From the NCBI GenBank assembly GCA_938006335.1, contig CALLMF010000020.1, forward strand, positions 62,001 through 126,000: a stretch of 64,000 nt of DNA, read 5' to 3'. Source of the DNA: an uncultured Granulosicoccaceae bacterium. Its GTDB lineage: Bacteria; Pseudomonadota; Gammaproteobacteria; Granulosicoccales; Granulosicoccaceae. The notes under the pieces are model-generated. The model was not told the origin of the DNA. It saw only the letters and a list, made by a program, of their open reading frames with translations, and searched no databases. The position numbers and the translations under genes are program-made. Of the stretch, positions 16,588 through 25,058 are shown piece by piece (within the stretch, counting starts at the first letter, position 1; every line of letters starts with the position of its first letter).

Positions 16588-18984
16588 CTACGCGAAAAGA
16601 ATGTCGAACACATCGTCGTAATGCGATGCGTGATGAATCTTCAGACCCGCAAGAATATGCTTCGGTAGCTCGGACACATCACGCGTATTGCCCGATGGCA
16701 GAATCACGGTCTTGACGCCGATCCGTCGTGCAGCAATGAGTTTTTCACGGACACCGCCTACGGGCAGGACTTCTCCGGTAAGCGTGATTTCGCCAGTCAT
16801 CGCGATGCGTTTGGTCACCGCCTTGCGCAAGGCGAGTGACAACAACGCGCTGGTCATGCTGATACCAGCGCTGGGTCCGTCCTTCGGTGTCGCGCCCTCC
16901 GGTACGTGCAAGTGCAACGAGTGCTTCATGAACCAGTCCGAATCCACTCCGTAGCGCTCGCTATTGGTGGTCACGAAACTGTGGGCGATCTGTGCGGACT
17001 CGTTCATGACCTTGCCGAGCTGACCGGTGAGCTTCAGACCCCGATCCCGGCTGTGCACCGTGGTCGCCTCGATCGGTAGCGTGGCGCCGCCCATCGACGT
17101 CCACGCGAGTCCGGTAATGACACCAACGCCCCCGAGTTGTTTTTCGGTCTTGAACGGAGGTTCGCCGACGAATTCGACAAGGTTTCGGCCGCTGATGCTG
17201 ATCGATTTGGTCTTGCCTAGCAGTTTGACGGCGCTCTTTCTCAAGATCTTGTGAAGCAGTTTTTCCAGACTGCGGACCCCCGCCTCGCGAGCGTAACCCT
17301 CGATCAAGGTCTTCAGAGCGGCCTCACTGATCTTGACCTGGCTAGGTTTGATGCCGTTGCGTTCGAGCAGTCGTGGCCATAGATGCAGGGTCGCAATCTC
17401 GAGTTTCTCGGACGTGATGTATCCGCCGAGTCGAATGACATCCATGCGATCGAGCAGTGGCCTCGGAATGGTGTCCAGCTGGTTGGCCGTGCACACGAAC
17501 AATACCTTCGACAGGTCCAGACGCAGGTCGAGGTAGTGGTCCAGGAACTCGGCATTCTGTTCCGGATCGAGTACCTCAAGCAATGCCGACGCCGGATCAC
17601 CTTGAAAGGACGTGCCCATCTTGTCGATCTCGTCGAGCATGATCACGGGATTCTGTACCTCGACGTCCTTGAGCGCTTGGACGAGCTTGCCGGGCATGGC
17701 ACCGATGTAGGTGCGCCGGTGCCCCTTGATCTCCGCTTCGTCGCGCATGCCGCCGACGCTGAAGCGGTAGAACGTGCGCCCGAGGCACTCGGCAATGGAT
17801 TTGCCGATGGATGTCTTGCCGACACCGGGCGGCCCCACAAACAACAGGATTGACCCCGACACTTCACCACGAAAAGCACCCATCGCGATGAATTCGAGGA
17901 TGCGATCCTTGATGTCGGACAGGCCGGCGTGATCGCGGTTGAGCGTGCGGCGGGCCCGCGGGAGGTTCATCTTGTCTTCCGAGTAGGTGCCCCACGGCAC
18001 CGCGGTCAGCCAGTCGAGGTAGTTGCGTGTGACGCCGTATTCCGGTGAGCCCGGCTCCAGAATGGAGAGCTTCTGGATCTCTTCGTCGAAGCGCTTGTGC
18101 ACGTGCTCCGGCGGCTGATGCGTCTTCATGCGCACGCGGAAGCTCTCGACATCGGCGGTCTTGTCGTCCTTGGCCAGACCCAGCTCGCGCTGGATGACCT
18201 TGAGCTCCTCACGCAGAAAGAACTCGCGCTGGTGCTTGGACATTTTCTGCTCGACCTCGGAGCGGATTTCCGCCTGCAGGCGGGCCACTTCAAGCTCCTT
18301 GTGCAACAACACCAGCACACGCTGCATGCGTTTTTGCAGCGGTATGGTGTCGAGTATGTCCTGAAGATCGGGGCCGGAGGCAGTGGTGATGGCCGCGGCA
18401 AAGTCTGCCAGTGGTGACGGATCGTTCAGGTTGAAGTGGTTGAGGAAGTTCTTGAGCTCTTCGTTATAGAGCGGATTCAGAGGAATCAGCTCCTTGATCG
18501 CCTGGATGAGGGCCATCGCGTAGGCCTTGATCTCTGCGGTCTTGCCAGAGTTGTTCGACGGGTAGCTGACTTCCGCGGCAAATGGCGTCTCGCGGCGCGT
18601 CCAGTTTTCGATCCGGAAACGCTGCATGCCCTGGGCGATGAACTGGATCTTGCCGTTTCCAGACACCACATTATGCAGACGCACCGCGCAGCCGATGCGG
18701 GCAAAGTCGTCGGGACCTGCGGCACTGGCATCCTCGTGCTCTCCGGCGTAGCAAAGGCCTACCAGGTGTTGCTCGAGCTCTGCGAGTCTCTCGAAGGTCG
18801 ACTGCCACGGCTCTTCATCGATGATCAGCGGCTGTACTTGCGCCGGAAAGAAGGGTCGCTCGAATATGGGTAACAGCAGCAGTTTGCCGGGCAGGCTTTG
18901 TTCGGGAACGATGAGTTCCGAACCCGGAGAGGCGTTCGCGTCGATGACCAGGTCATCGTCCTTGCCGTTGGCGTCTTGATCCAT
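16588..18984 (-). CDS. lon: ATP-dependent Lon-family protease (AsrA-like)
   Basis: This 798-residue AAA+ serine protease has an N-terminal substrate-recognition domain (33-240), a coiled coil, and an ATPase with Walker A GPPGVGKT 384-391 and Walker B DEIDK 451-455. The protease domain has catalytic Ser705 (D-G-P-S-A-G) and Lys748 (R-E-K). The 43-residue Ser-Lys spacing is the same as in E. coli Lon. The N-terminal wording 'LLLLPIFERPFFPAQVQPLIID' resembles the second Lon paralogue of pseudomonads (AsrA) more than housekeeping Lon; that assignment is from memory. It stands alone, without clpP or clpX, and has a possible heat-shock promoter upstream. The ATG is at 18984. Confidence 0.92.
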   Translation of the reverse strand: MDQDANGKDDDLVIDANASPGSELIVPEQSLPGKLLLLPIFERPFFPAQVQPLIIDEEPWQSTFERLAELEQHLVGLCYAGEHEDASAAGPDDFARIGCAVRLHNVVSGNGKIQFIAQGMQRFRIENWTRRETPFAAEVSYPSNNSGKTAEIKAYAMALIQAIKELIPLNPLYNEELKNFLNHFNLNDPSPLADFAAAITTASGPDLQDILDTIPLQKRMQRVLVLLHKELEVARLQAEIRSEVEQKMSKHQREFFLREELKVIQRELGLAKDDKTADVESFRVRMKTHQPPEHVHKRFDEEIQKLSILEPGSPEYGVTRNYLDWLTAVPWGTYSEDKMNLPRARRTLNRDHAGLSDIKDRILEFIAMGAFRGEVSGSILLFVGPPGVGKTSIGKSIAECLGRTFYRFSVGGMRDEAEIKGHRRTYIGAMPGKLVQALKDVEVQNPVIMLDEIDKMGTSFQGDPASALLEVLDPEQNAEFLDHYLDLRLDLSKVLFVCTANQLDTIPRPLLDRMDVIRLGGYITSEKLEIATLHLWPRLLERNGIKPSQVKISEAALKTLIEGYAREAGVRSLEKLLHKILRKSAVKLLGKTKSISISGRNLVEFVGEPPFKTEKQLGGVGVITGLAWTSMGGATLPIEATTVHSRDRGLKLTGQLGKVMNESAQIAHSFVTTNSERYGVDSDWFMKHSLHLHVPEGATPKDGPSAGISMTSALLSLALRKAVTKRIAMTGEITLTGEVLPVGGVREKLIAARRIGVKTVILPSGNTRDVSELPKHILAGLKIHHASHYDDVFDILFA

Positions 18985-19028
18985 GCTGCGGTGGGTGCGT
19001 CAGTGGCGCTTTGCGCCTGATAAGACAA

Positions 19029-19055
19029 AGTATGCCAGTCGCGGTCGAATTCAAG
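19029..19055 (-). promoter_or_regulatory. candidate sigma-32-type promoter of lon
   Basis: Read on the minus strand, CTTGAA (19055-19050) is a perfect sigma-32 -35 element. Fifteen nt later comes CATACT (19034-19029), matching the CAT core of the -10 element (CCCCATnT) but lacking the C-run. It lies about 45 nt upstream of the lon start codon. lon is a known heat-shock gene in many proteobacteria, which makes the match plausible. A sigma-70 reading (TTGAAT with TACTTT) is also possible. Confidence 0.4.
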
Positions 19056-19073
19056 CGCGCCCAGGGCTTCTTT

Positions 19074-21101
19074 TCAATCGTCGGACAAGATGTTCATCAG
19101 CCCTTCGAGCGCTGCCTTGCCTCTTTCCTTGCGCCGCTCCGGGCAGACGCCGTCGATCGCACCGATGTGCTCCAGATCTTCCTCGGGCAGTTCGTCGAGA
19201 AATCGACTGGGATCGACCGCTGACGTCTCCCCGAAACGAGAGCGCGCCCGGGTTCGCGTAAACGTCAGCGTGCGGCGAGCGCGCGTGATGCCAACATAGG
19301 CCAGGCGACGTTCTTCTTCGATGCCATCGTCGTCGGCGCTGTTGTGGTGGGGCAGGAGTTCCTCTTCCATGCCCACCATGTAGACGTGCGGAAATTCGAG
19401 GCCCTTGGCCGCATGCAAGGTCATCATCTGCACATCGCGGCTTTCACTGTCGTCGTCCTGGCGCGAGAGCATGTCGTGCAGCGACAGCTGGCCGATGATG
19501 TCGGAGAGCTCGCGCTCACGCTGCTCATCGTCCACCGACAAGCGCTCGATCCAGTCGAAGAGCTCCTGTACATCCTGGCGTGAGCGTTCCAGTCGTGCGG
19601 GTGACTCGGCCTGGGCTTCCAGCCACGCGTCATAATCGATGTCGTCCACCAGGCCACGCAGCACCGTCATAAGATCTCCGCGCGTGGCATTGTCTGCCGC
19701 CAGGGTGATGAAGTCGGCGAAGCGCCTCAGGCGGGTTGCGGCTCGCGCCGGCAGGGTGGATTCCAGTCCGAGGTCGTGGCAGCTGGAAAAGAGCGTGCCG
19801 CCACGTTGACGAGCGTATTCCCCCAGTGCCTGAAGCGTGCTGGGACCGATCTCTCGTCGCGGCGTGTTGATCACGCGCAGAAACGCGGTGTCGTCATCGG
19901 GGTTGACCAGCAGGCGGAAATAGGCCAGCAGATCCTTGATCTCGGTCTTGTCGAAAAACGAGCTGCCACCAGACAGGGTGTAGGGGATCTGCTTTTCGCG
20001 CAGGGCCTTTTCAAACAGCCGCGCCTGAAAGTTGCTGCGATACAGGATCGCAAAGTCGCCGTACTCGACGCCGCGCGAGTAATGCCGTGTCATCAGATCT
20101 GCGGCCACCCAATCGGCTTCGTCCTGCCCATGGCTGCACGCCGCGACACGCAGCTCCTCGCCGAGACCGAGGTCCGACCACAGGCGTTTTTCGAACACGT
20201 GCGGATTGTTGCTGATCAGCGTGTTGGCGACCCTCAGGATGCGCCGGCTCGATCGGTAGTTCTGCTCCAGCTTCACGACCTTGAGGTTGGGATAGTCGAC
20301 CTGCAGTGCGTTGAGGTTCTCGGGTCGCGCGCCACGCCACGAATAGATGGATTGGTCATCATCTCCAACCGCCGTCAACGCACCAAAGCGATCGACAAGC
20401 GCGCGCACCAGCGCGTACTGGGCCGCGTTGGTGTCCTGGTACTCGTCCACCAGAAGATGACGCACCTTGGCGCGCCAGCGCTCGCGTATCGCGTCGTTCT
20501 CCTGCAGGATCTTGACCGGCAGGCCGATCAGATCATCGAAGTCCACCGAGTTGCAGGCGCGCAGCAGCTGGTCGTACTTGGCGTAGAGCAAAGCCGCCGA
20601 GCGGTCGCGATCGTCGGTCGCCTGTTCGAGCGCTGCCGCGGGTGACACGAAATCGTTTTTCCAGTTGGAGATGGTCGCCTGCAAGGGGCGTTCTTCGATC
20701 GCTGCATTGGCTTCGCGCACGAGTTCGCGCAGGGCCGTCATCGAGTCGGACTGATCCAGAATCGTGAACCCGCGCTTGATCCCGATACTGTCGCCCTCGC
20801 GGCTGAGCAGGTTCATGCCGAGCCGATGAAAGGTGGATACGGTCAGGCCGCGGGTCGCGTTGTTACGAGATCGCTTGCCGCCTGCCTGCATCAACGAGGT
20901 CACCCGATCGCGCATCTCCGCGGCAGCCTTGTTGGTAAAGGTGACCGCCACGATGGACTCGGGTGCGTAGGCCTTCTCGCGAATCAGCCACGCGATCTTC
21001 TGGGTGATCACCCCGGTCTTGCCGCTGCCTGCGCCTGCGAGTACCAGAAGCGGAGTCTCGAAGTGCACGACCGCGGCACGTTGTTGAGGATTGAGGCGCA
21101 T
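19074..21101 (-). CDS. rep: ATP-dependent DNA helicase Rep
   Basis: This 675-residue superfamily 1A 3'-5' helicase has Walker A GAGSGKT at 23-29, motif Ia 'AVTFTNKAAAEM', motif II 'LLVDEYQDTN', motif III 'VGDDDQSIYSWRGA', motif IV 'LEQNYRSS', motif V 'MTLHAAKGLEFPHVYMVG' and motif VI 'EERRLAYVGITRAR'. Sequence follows E. coli Rep rather than UvrD, for example 'TISNWKND' and 'NPHVFEKRLW'. Rep moves ahead of replication forks removing proteins. The ATG at 21101 gives 'MRLNPQQRAAV'. It precedes lon on the same strand with about 90 nt between, which holds the lon promoter candidate. Confidence 0.95.
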   Translation of the reverse strand: MRLNPQQRAAVVHFETPLLVLAGAGSGKTGVITQKIAWLIREKAYAPESIVAVTFTNKAAAEMRDRVTSLMQAGGKRSRNNATRGLTVSTFHRLGMNLLSREGDSIGIKRGFTILDQSDSMTALRELVREANAAIEERPLQATISNWKNDFVSPAAALEQATDDRDRSAALLYAKYDQLLRACNSVDFDDLIGLPVKILQENDAIRERWRAKVRHLLVDEYQDTNAAQYALVRALVDRFGALTAVGDDDQSIYSWRGARPENLNALQVDYPNLKVVKLEQNYRSSRRILRVANTLISNNPHVFEKRLWSDLGLGEELRVAACSHGQDEADWVAADLMTRHYSRGVEYGDFAILYRSNFQARLFEKALREKQIPYTLSGGSSFFDKTEIKDLLAYFRLLVNPDDDTAFLRVINTPRREIGPSTLQALGEYARQRGGTLFSSCHDLGLESTLPARAATRLRRFADFITLAADNATRGDLMTVLRGLVDDIDYDAWLEAQAESPARLERSRQDVQELFDWIERLSVDDEQRERELSDIIGQLSLHDMLSRQDDDSESRDVQMMTLHAAKGLEFPHVYMVGMEEELLPHHNSADDDGIEEERRLAYVGITRARRTLTFTRTRARSRFGETSAVDPSRFLDELPEEDLEHIGAIDGVCPERRKERGKAALEGLMNILSDD

Positions 21102-21218
21102 CGACTCCGCTGGGGTGACGTCATTGGTCGGGGGCGCCGAGTCTATCCGAGCACGAAGTCTTGCGCCGCTCGTTCATACTTGCGCGCTCACTTACTCTTT
21201 GAGTTCAGCTGATCCACG

Positions 21219-22031
21219 ATGGCGCCTGATCTGGAAACTGTACGCTCCGCTGCCTGTTCTGCTGCTGATGCTGCGGCAGAAGTGATTGCCGGCTACTGCA
21301 GCCGTGGTGACTGGAAGGTGACACACAAGGAAGATGCGTCGCCGGTCACCGAGGTGGACGTCGCCTCCGAGAAGGCGATTCACGCCGTACTGAGTGAAGC
21401 GCTTCCGTCAGCCGCCTTCTACGGCGAGGAAACGGGCCACAGTGATGCGGCGTCAGGCGCTGCCAACCCCGGTGATCTCGAGGATGCGGTGTGGCTGGTC
21501 GATCCGATCGACGGCACCAAGAGCTTCGTGCGCGGCATGCCGTACTACAGCACCCAGGTTGCCTTGGAGCTCGCGGGCGAGCTGGTGGTTGGCGTATCGC
21601 ATGCACCGGCCTTCGAGGAGCGTCTTGTGGCTGTTCGAGGCGGTGGTGTCACCATCGATGGCGTCACAGTCGCCGCGAGCCGGGTGACACGTATCGACGA
21701 CGCGTTCTTGTCATCTGGAAACCTCAAGAGCCTCGCCAGCGACCCCGACGCCTGGCAGCGATACGCAACTCTCGTCTCGCGCGTGGTGCGCGTGCGCGGC
21801 TACGGTGACTTCCGGCACTACCATCAGCTGTGCTGCGGCCAGACCGATCTTGTCGTCGAGTCGGATCTGAACATCCTGGACATCGCCGCACTAACCGTCG
21901 GTGTGCGCGAGGCGGGTGGTGTGATCACCACTCTGAATGGGGGGCCGATCACGCGAGACACGCGTTCGGTACTGGCCGCCTGTACCGCCGAGCTGCACGC
22001 AGAGGCGCTGGCTGTCCTGCACGGTAAATGA
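21219..22031 (+). CDS. inositol-monophosphatase family phosphatase (HisN-like)
   Basis: This 270-residue Mg-dependent phosphatase has metal-binding E-E-T in 'FYGEETG', the family signature 'DPIDGTKSFVRGMPYYSTQ' and the third ligand Asp in 'LNILDIAAL'. The phrase 'D-G-T-K-S-F-V-R-G' and the tail 'VGVREAGGVITTLNGGP' resemble histidinol-phosphatase HisN more than SuhB or CysQ, but substrate choice in this family cannot be read reliably from motifs. The ATG is at 21219. It is divergent from rep and convergent with the MBL-fold gene (8-nt gap). No histidine gene is nearby. Confidence 0.8.
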   Translation: MAPDLETVRSAACSAADAAAEVIAGYCSRGDWKVTHKEDASPVTEVDVASEKAIHAVLSEALPSAAFYGEETGHSDAASGAANPGDLEDAVWLVDPIDGTKSFVRGMPYYSTQVALELAGELVVGVSHAPAFEERLVAVRGGGVTIDGVTVAASRVTRIDDAFLSSGNLKSLASDPDAWQRYATLVSRVVRVRGYGDFRHYHQLCCGQTDLVVESDLNILDIAALTVGVREAGGVITTLNGGPITRDTRSVLAACTAELHAEALAVLHGK

Positions 22032-22039
22032 GGCGACGT

Positions 22040-22780
22040 TCAGCCCGGGTAGGGCGCTGTTTCCGGGCCGAAGGGCTGACTTCGCAACTGTCCGTGGTCC
22101 ACCATGCGGTACTGGCTGAAGGTCGCCGCATCGTCGAACATCAGAAAGGGATTGCCAGCGACTTGTTCGGCCATGGTGGTGCTCGCGGCCACGCCATAGT
22201 CGTGTCCGGGGTGAATGAACACCTCGGCTGGAATCTGTCGCTTGAGGCGATTTAGCGACGCGTGCATCGCGACAGGATCACTCTCATCCAGATCGCAACG
22301 GCCACAGCCATAGACGAACAAGGTGTCGGCCACCAACGCATCGTGCGAAAGCACGATACAAGACGAGCCGGGCGAGTGGCCCGGCGTAAGCCACCAGGTG
22401 GCGCTGGTGGTCCCCAGCGTCAAGGAATCGCCGTCGCTGATCAGCTGCGGCACCTCGGGCGGAGCAGTGGTGCAGTCCATCGCACCGGTCGCAAACTGGC
22501 GCTTCCAGAAGGCGAGCTCCTCGGCTGAGAGTGAGATCGGCAGGTCGCGAAATTCATCCAGCGCATTGACGTGGTCATAGTGGCTGTGGGTCAGCCACAC
22601 CTGCGAGATGCGCGCGCCAAGGGCTGCGGCGCGCTCACGAATCACTGATGCATCCCAGGCCGGATCGACGGTGGCAGCCTCTCCGGTGGCCTGGTCGACT
22701 ACGAGGTAGCCAAAATTATCCATCGGGCCGATACGAAACGTGTCGAGTCGGTAGGTCGTGTCCGGGGCGGGCTTTTGCAT
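22040..22780 (-). CDS. MBL-fold hydrolase, glyoxalase II-like
   Basis: This 246-residue metallo-beta-lactamase-fold protein has the metal motif T-H-S-H-Y-D-H, a further ligand H in 'TPGHSPGSS', D in 'VADTLF' and H in 'FIHPGHDYG'. The 'YGCGRCDL' segment is typical of the glyoxalase II/ETHE1 branch. Hydroxyacylglutathione hydrolase or a persulfide-dioxygenase-like role is possible; the exact substrate is unknown. The ATG at 22780 leaves only 15 nt to the start of the divergent cyclase gene, so promoters must lie inside one or both genes or a start is misplaced (an ATG further inside at about residue 20 is an alternative). Confidence 0.8.
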   Translation of the reverse strand: MQKPAPDTTYRLDTFRIGPMDNFGYLVVDQATGEAATVDPAWDASVIRERAAALGARISQVWLTHSHYDHVNALDEFRDLPISLSAEELAFWKRQFATGAMDCTTAPPEVPQLISDGDSLTLGTTSATWWLTPGHSPGSSCIVLSHDALVADTLFVYGCGRCDLDESDPVAMHASLNRLKRQIPAEVFIHPGHDYGVAASTTMAEQVAGNPFLMFDDAATFSQYRMVDHGQLRSQPFGPETAPYPG

Positions 22781-22795
22781 CCCATTGACGGTAGC

Positions 22796-24136
22796 ATGCG
22801 GCCTGTCCCGTCGACACCGCGACGCAACAGTGACAAATCGCCAGATCAGGTGGTAACGATTCCCCATACACGCTCGCGGCGACGCCTGGTGGTCTTTGCA
22901 CTGGTGCTGCTCGTCACGCTGATCGTTCTCGTGGTCACGGGTCTCGGCGTGTTTCGGCTGCATGTGGATGCGGCGTGGACCGCGGGGCGCGATGCGTCGG
23001 GCCAGTTGTTCTCACTGGCCATCACGGGCGGGCGCACCTTTGATTTTCATCATGCCGAGCCATTTGGCCAGGTGTTCTGGGTGTGTCGGGTGCTGACCGT
23101 GCTGTTGGCCCTTGCATTGCCATGGCTGCGAGTGTTGCCAGCATCAGCCCTTGCCCTGTTGGTCGGCCTGGCCATTGTCGGCATCCATTTTCAGGCAGGC
23201 GAAGCGGTGCCGCGCATTCCTGTGGAGTTCGAGTTGCTGATCGTCGGTGTGCTCTATGCCATCTATATGCTCATGTCCTACGCGGCTGAAACGCGTGACC
23301 GCAAACGATTTTCCAGCCTGCTGAGCCAGTACGTGCCGCCGCAGCTCGCGGCCGCCTACAGTCGCAACCCGGAGTCGATGGGCTTGTCGGGGGAGCAGCG
23401 TGAGGTGAGCGTGTTGTTCTGCGATATCGTTGGATTCTCTGCGGTCGCCGAAACCCTCGAACCAGACCAGGTCGCCGAGTGGCTCAATGGCTTTTTCGGC
23501 CTCGTCAGTCGCGTTGTGGTGCGTCACCGGGGCACGATAGACAAGCTCATGGGGGACGCTGTGATGGCGGTGTGGGGTGCGCCCGCGCGCAGCCAGACTC
23601 ACGCCTTCGATGCGCTGTCGGCGGCCATGGACATCGACCGCGAACTGAACGCACTCAACGCTCACCACAGTGATATCGGACTGCCGGCTATCACGCTCGG
23701 TATCGGTGTGTCGACAGGGCCTGCCAACGTTGGCCCGCTGGGTTCGGAATACCGCATGGACTACACGGTCGTTGGCGACACGGTCAACGTGGCGCGCCGC
23801 ATGGAAACGCAGACACGCAAGTATCACGTGCCTCTGATCGTATCGGACAAGACCGCCGAAGCCCTTCCGGACGTTCTGTTTCGTGAGCTTGATACCGTCG
23901 TGGTCAAGGGCCGCGCAAAGCCGGTCACCATGTGGCAGCCATTGGGACTGTCCATCGAGCTTGATGAGCTGACCAAGTCCGCACTGACCAAGCATCGCGA
24001 AGCGATGCTTGCGAGCAAGCGGGGTGACTGGCATCGCGCACGTGAGCTGTTCGAATCACTGCGCGACAATTGGGGACCTGCGCCAATGTACGAGCTGTAC
24101 CTCAGAGGTATCGATCAGGCATCCGGGCAGACTTGA
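22796..24136 (+). CDS. class III adenylate/guanylate cyclase, membrane-bound
   Basis: This 446-residue protein has a TM helix at 31-52, a short extracytoplasmic segment (53-93), then helices at 94-110, 113-132 and 147-162. A cytoplasmic linker 'RFSSLLSQYVPPQLAAAY' follows. The cyclase domain (about 200-385) has metal ligands Asp210 (L-F-C-D-I-V-G-F-S) and Asp254 (K-L-M-G-D-A-V-M-A-V-W-G) and the 'YTVVGDTVNVARRME' box. The membrane part resembles the end of CHASE2-type cyclases with the CHASE2 sensor missing. A C-terminal helical tail (390-446) follows. It probably makes cAMP. Its 3' end overlaps bpt by 22 nt, tail to tail. Confidence 0.85.
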   Translation: MRPVPSTPRRNSDKSPDQVVTIPHTRSRRRLVVFALVLLVTLIVLVVTGLGVFRLHVDAAWTAGRDASGQLFSLAITGGRTFDFHHAEPFGQVFWVCRVLTVLLALALPWLRVLPASALALLVGLAIVGIHFQAGEAVPRIPVEFELLIVGVLYAIYMLMSYAAETRDRKRFSSLLSQYVPPQLAAAYSRNPESMGLSGEQREVSVLFCDIVGFSAVAETLEPDQVAEWLNGFFGLVSRVVVRHRGTIDKLMGDAVMAVWGAPARSQTHAFDALSAAMDIDRELNALNAHHSDIGLPAITLGIGVSTGPANVGPLGSEYRMDYTVVGDTVNVARRMETQTRKYHVPLIVSDKTAEALPDVLFRELDTVVVKGRAKPVTMWQPLGLSIELDELTKSALTKHREAMLASKRGDWHRARELFESLRDNWGPAPMYELYLRGIDQASGQT

Positions 24137-24849
24137 GCTGAGGTCGGTTGGTGTAGCACCCAGCTCTTGCCATCAAAATGCTGTTGTGGCCGGAAGTCGG
24201 TCTTGTACTGCATCTTGCGGCAATCGTCGACCCAGTAACCGAGATACAAATGAGGGTAGGACAACCGTCGACACAGCTCGATCTGCTGCAAAATGCAGTA
24301 GCGCCCGAGGCCACGGCGCGACTCGTCAGGGTCAAAAAAGGTGTACACGGCCGACAGGCCGTCCGAGACGGCGTCGGTCACCGCGACGGCGATCAATGTA
24401 TCGCCGCGTCTGACTTCCACGAATAACGTCTCGCCCCAGGGATTGAGCAAGAATCGTTCGAAGTCGTCTGGCGCTGGCTCGTCCATGCCGCCGTCCGGGT
24501 GCCGCGCTGCCAGATAGCGTTGATAGAGATCGAAATACGTGTCCGAGTAGCGTGCGGGTGCGAAATCGACCAGCAGATCACTGTTACGTTTGAGATTTCG
24601 GCGGTCGACGCGTCGCGACTCGAATTCGGCGCAGCGAATGCGCACGGGGACACACGCCTGGCAGTGGGTGCATCCCGGGCGGTAGACATACTCGCCGGAG
24701 CGTCGAAAACCCCGCTTGATCAGCTGGTTATAGACCTGCCGGGGATGCGGGTGGTGAGGATCCGCATAGATATTGATTGCCTCACGTCCCTCAAGGTAAC
24801 TGCACTCGTTTACAGATCCCTGATAGAGCTTTATGCGCTGCTGCCCCAT
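24115..24849 (-). CDS. bpt: aspartate/glutamate leucyltransferase Bpt
   Basis: This 244-residue Ate1-related aminoacyl-tRNA-protein transferase attaches leucine to N-terminal Asp or Glu, marking proteins for ClpS-ClpAP degradation. Visible family segments are 'ECSYLEGREA', the cysteine box 'RPGCTHCQACVPVRI', 'LARRH'-type helix, 'YTFFDPDESRRGLGRYCILQQI' (shortened here to its Y-x-F-F-x-P-D core) and 'YLYLGYWVDDCRKMQYK'. Length is normal. The usual neighbours aat, infA and clpA are absent. It overlaps the cyclase gene at the 3' ends. The ATG is at 24849. Confidence 0.9.
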   Translation of the reverse strand: MGQQRIKLYQGSVNECSYLEGREAINIYADPHHPHPRQVYNQLIKRGFRRSGEYVYRPGCTHCQACVPVRIRCAEFESRRVDRRNLKRNSDLLVDFAPARYSDTYFDLYQRYLAARHPDGGMDEPAPDDFERFLLNPWGETLFVEVRRGDTLIAVAVTDAVSDGLSAVYTFFDPDESRRGLGRYCILQQIELCRRLSYPHLYLGYWVDDCRKMQYKTDFRPQQHFDGKSWVLHQPTSAQVCPDA

Positions 24850-24908
24850 ACCGAGGATGGTACCAGAGCGAATCCGCCACTCGATTGCGCGATTACGCTA
24901 TGTTCTGC

Positions 24909-24962
24909 GTGAACAAAGGTGACAGCATGGCGATATCGCCGCGAGTTGAGCGACTTGTTCAC
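24909..24962. repeat. 8-bp inverted repeat upstream of the membrane protein gene
   Basis: GTGAACAA (24909-24916) and TTGTTCAC (24955-24962) form a perfect inverted repeat with a 38-nt centre. It lies in the 189-nt region between the bpt start and the gene at 25039. It might be an operator, but the wide spacing makes chance plausible. Confidence 0.2.
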
Positions 24963-25058
24963 GATCTTGCCGCAAGCGAATGCTATCTTCCGCTCCGCAG
25001 AACCAGCCGGCACCGCGTCGGCGACGGGGGAATGAATCTTGAACGTCAACTCTTCTGA
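24927..25058 (+). CDS. possible small ORF upstream of the 4-TM protein
   Basis: This 43-codon frame starts with ATG and is preceded by AAAGGTGAC, a reasonable ribosome site with good spacing. Its product is basic, without a membrane segment or recognised family. It overlaps the TTG start of the next gene by 20 nt, so it could be a leader ORF coupling translation of that gene. Evidence is only the ribosome site; it may be spurious. Confidence 0.25.
   Translation: MAISPRVERLVHDLAASECYLPLRRTSRHRVGDGGMNLERQLF

Noticed and set aside
19776..20645. 289-codon plus-strand frame inside rep
   Set aside because: It is antisense to conserved helicase motifs.
23144..24034. 296-codon minus-strand frame inside the cyclase gene
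   Set aside because: It is antisense to a recognisable class III cyclase domain, with no start signal or family.
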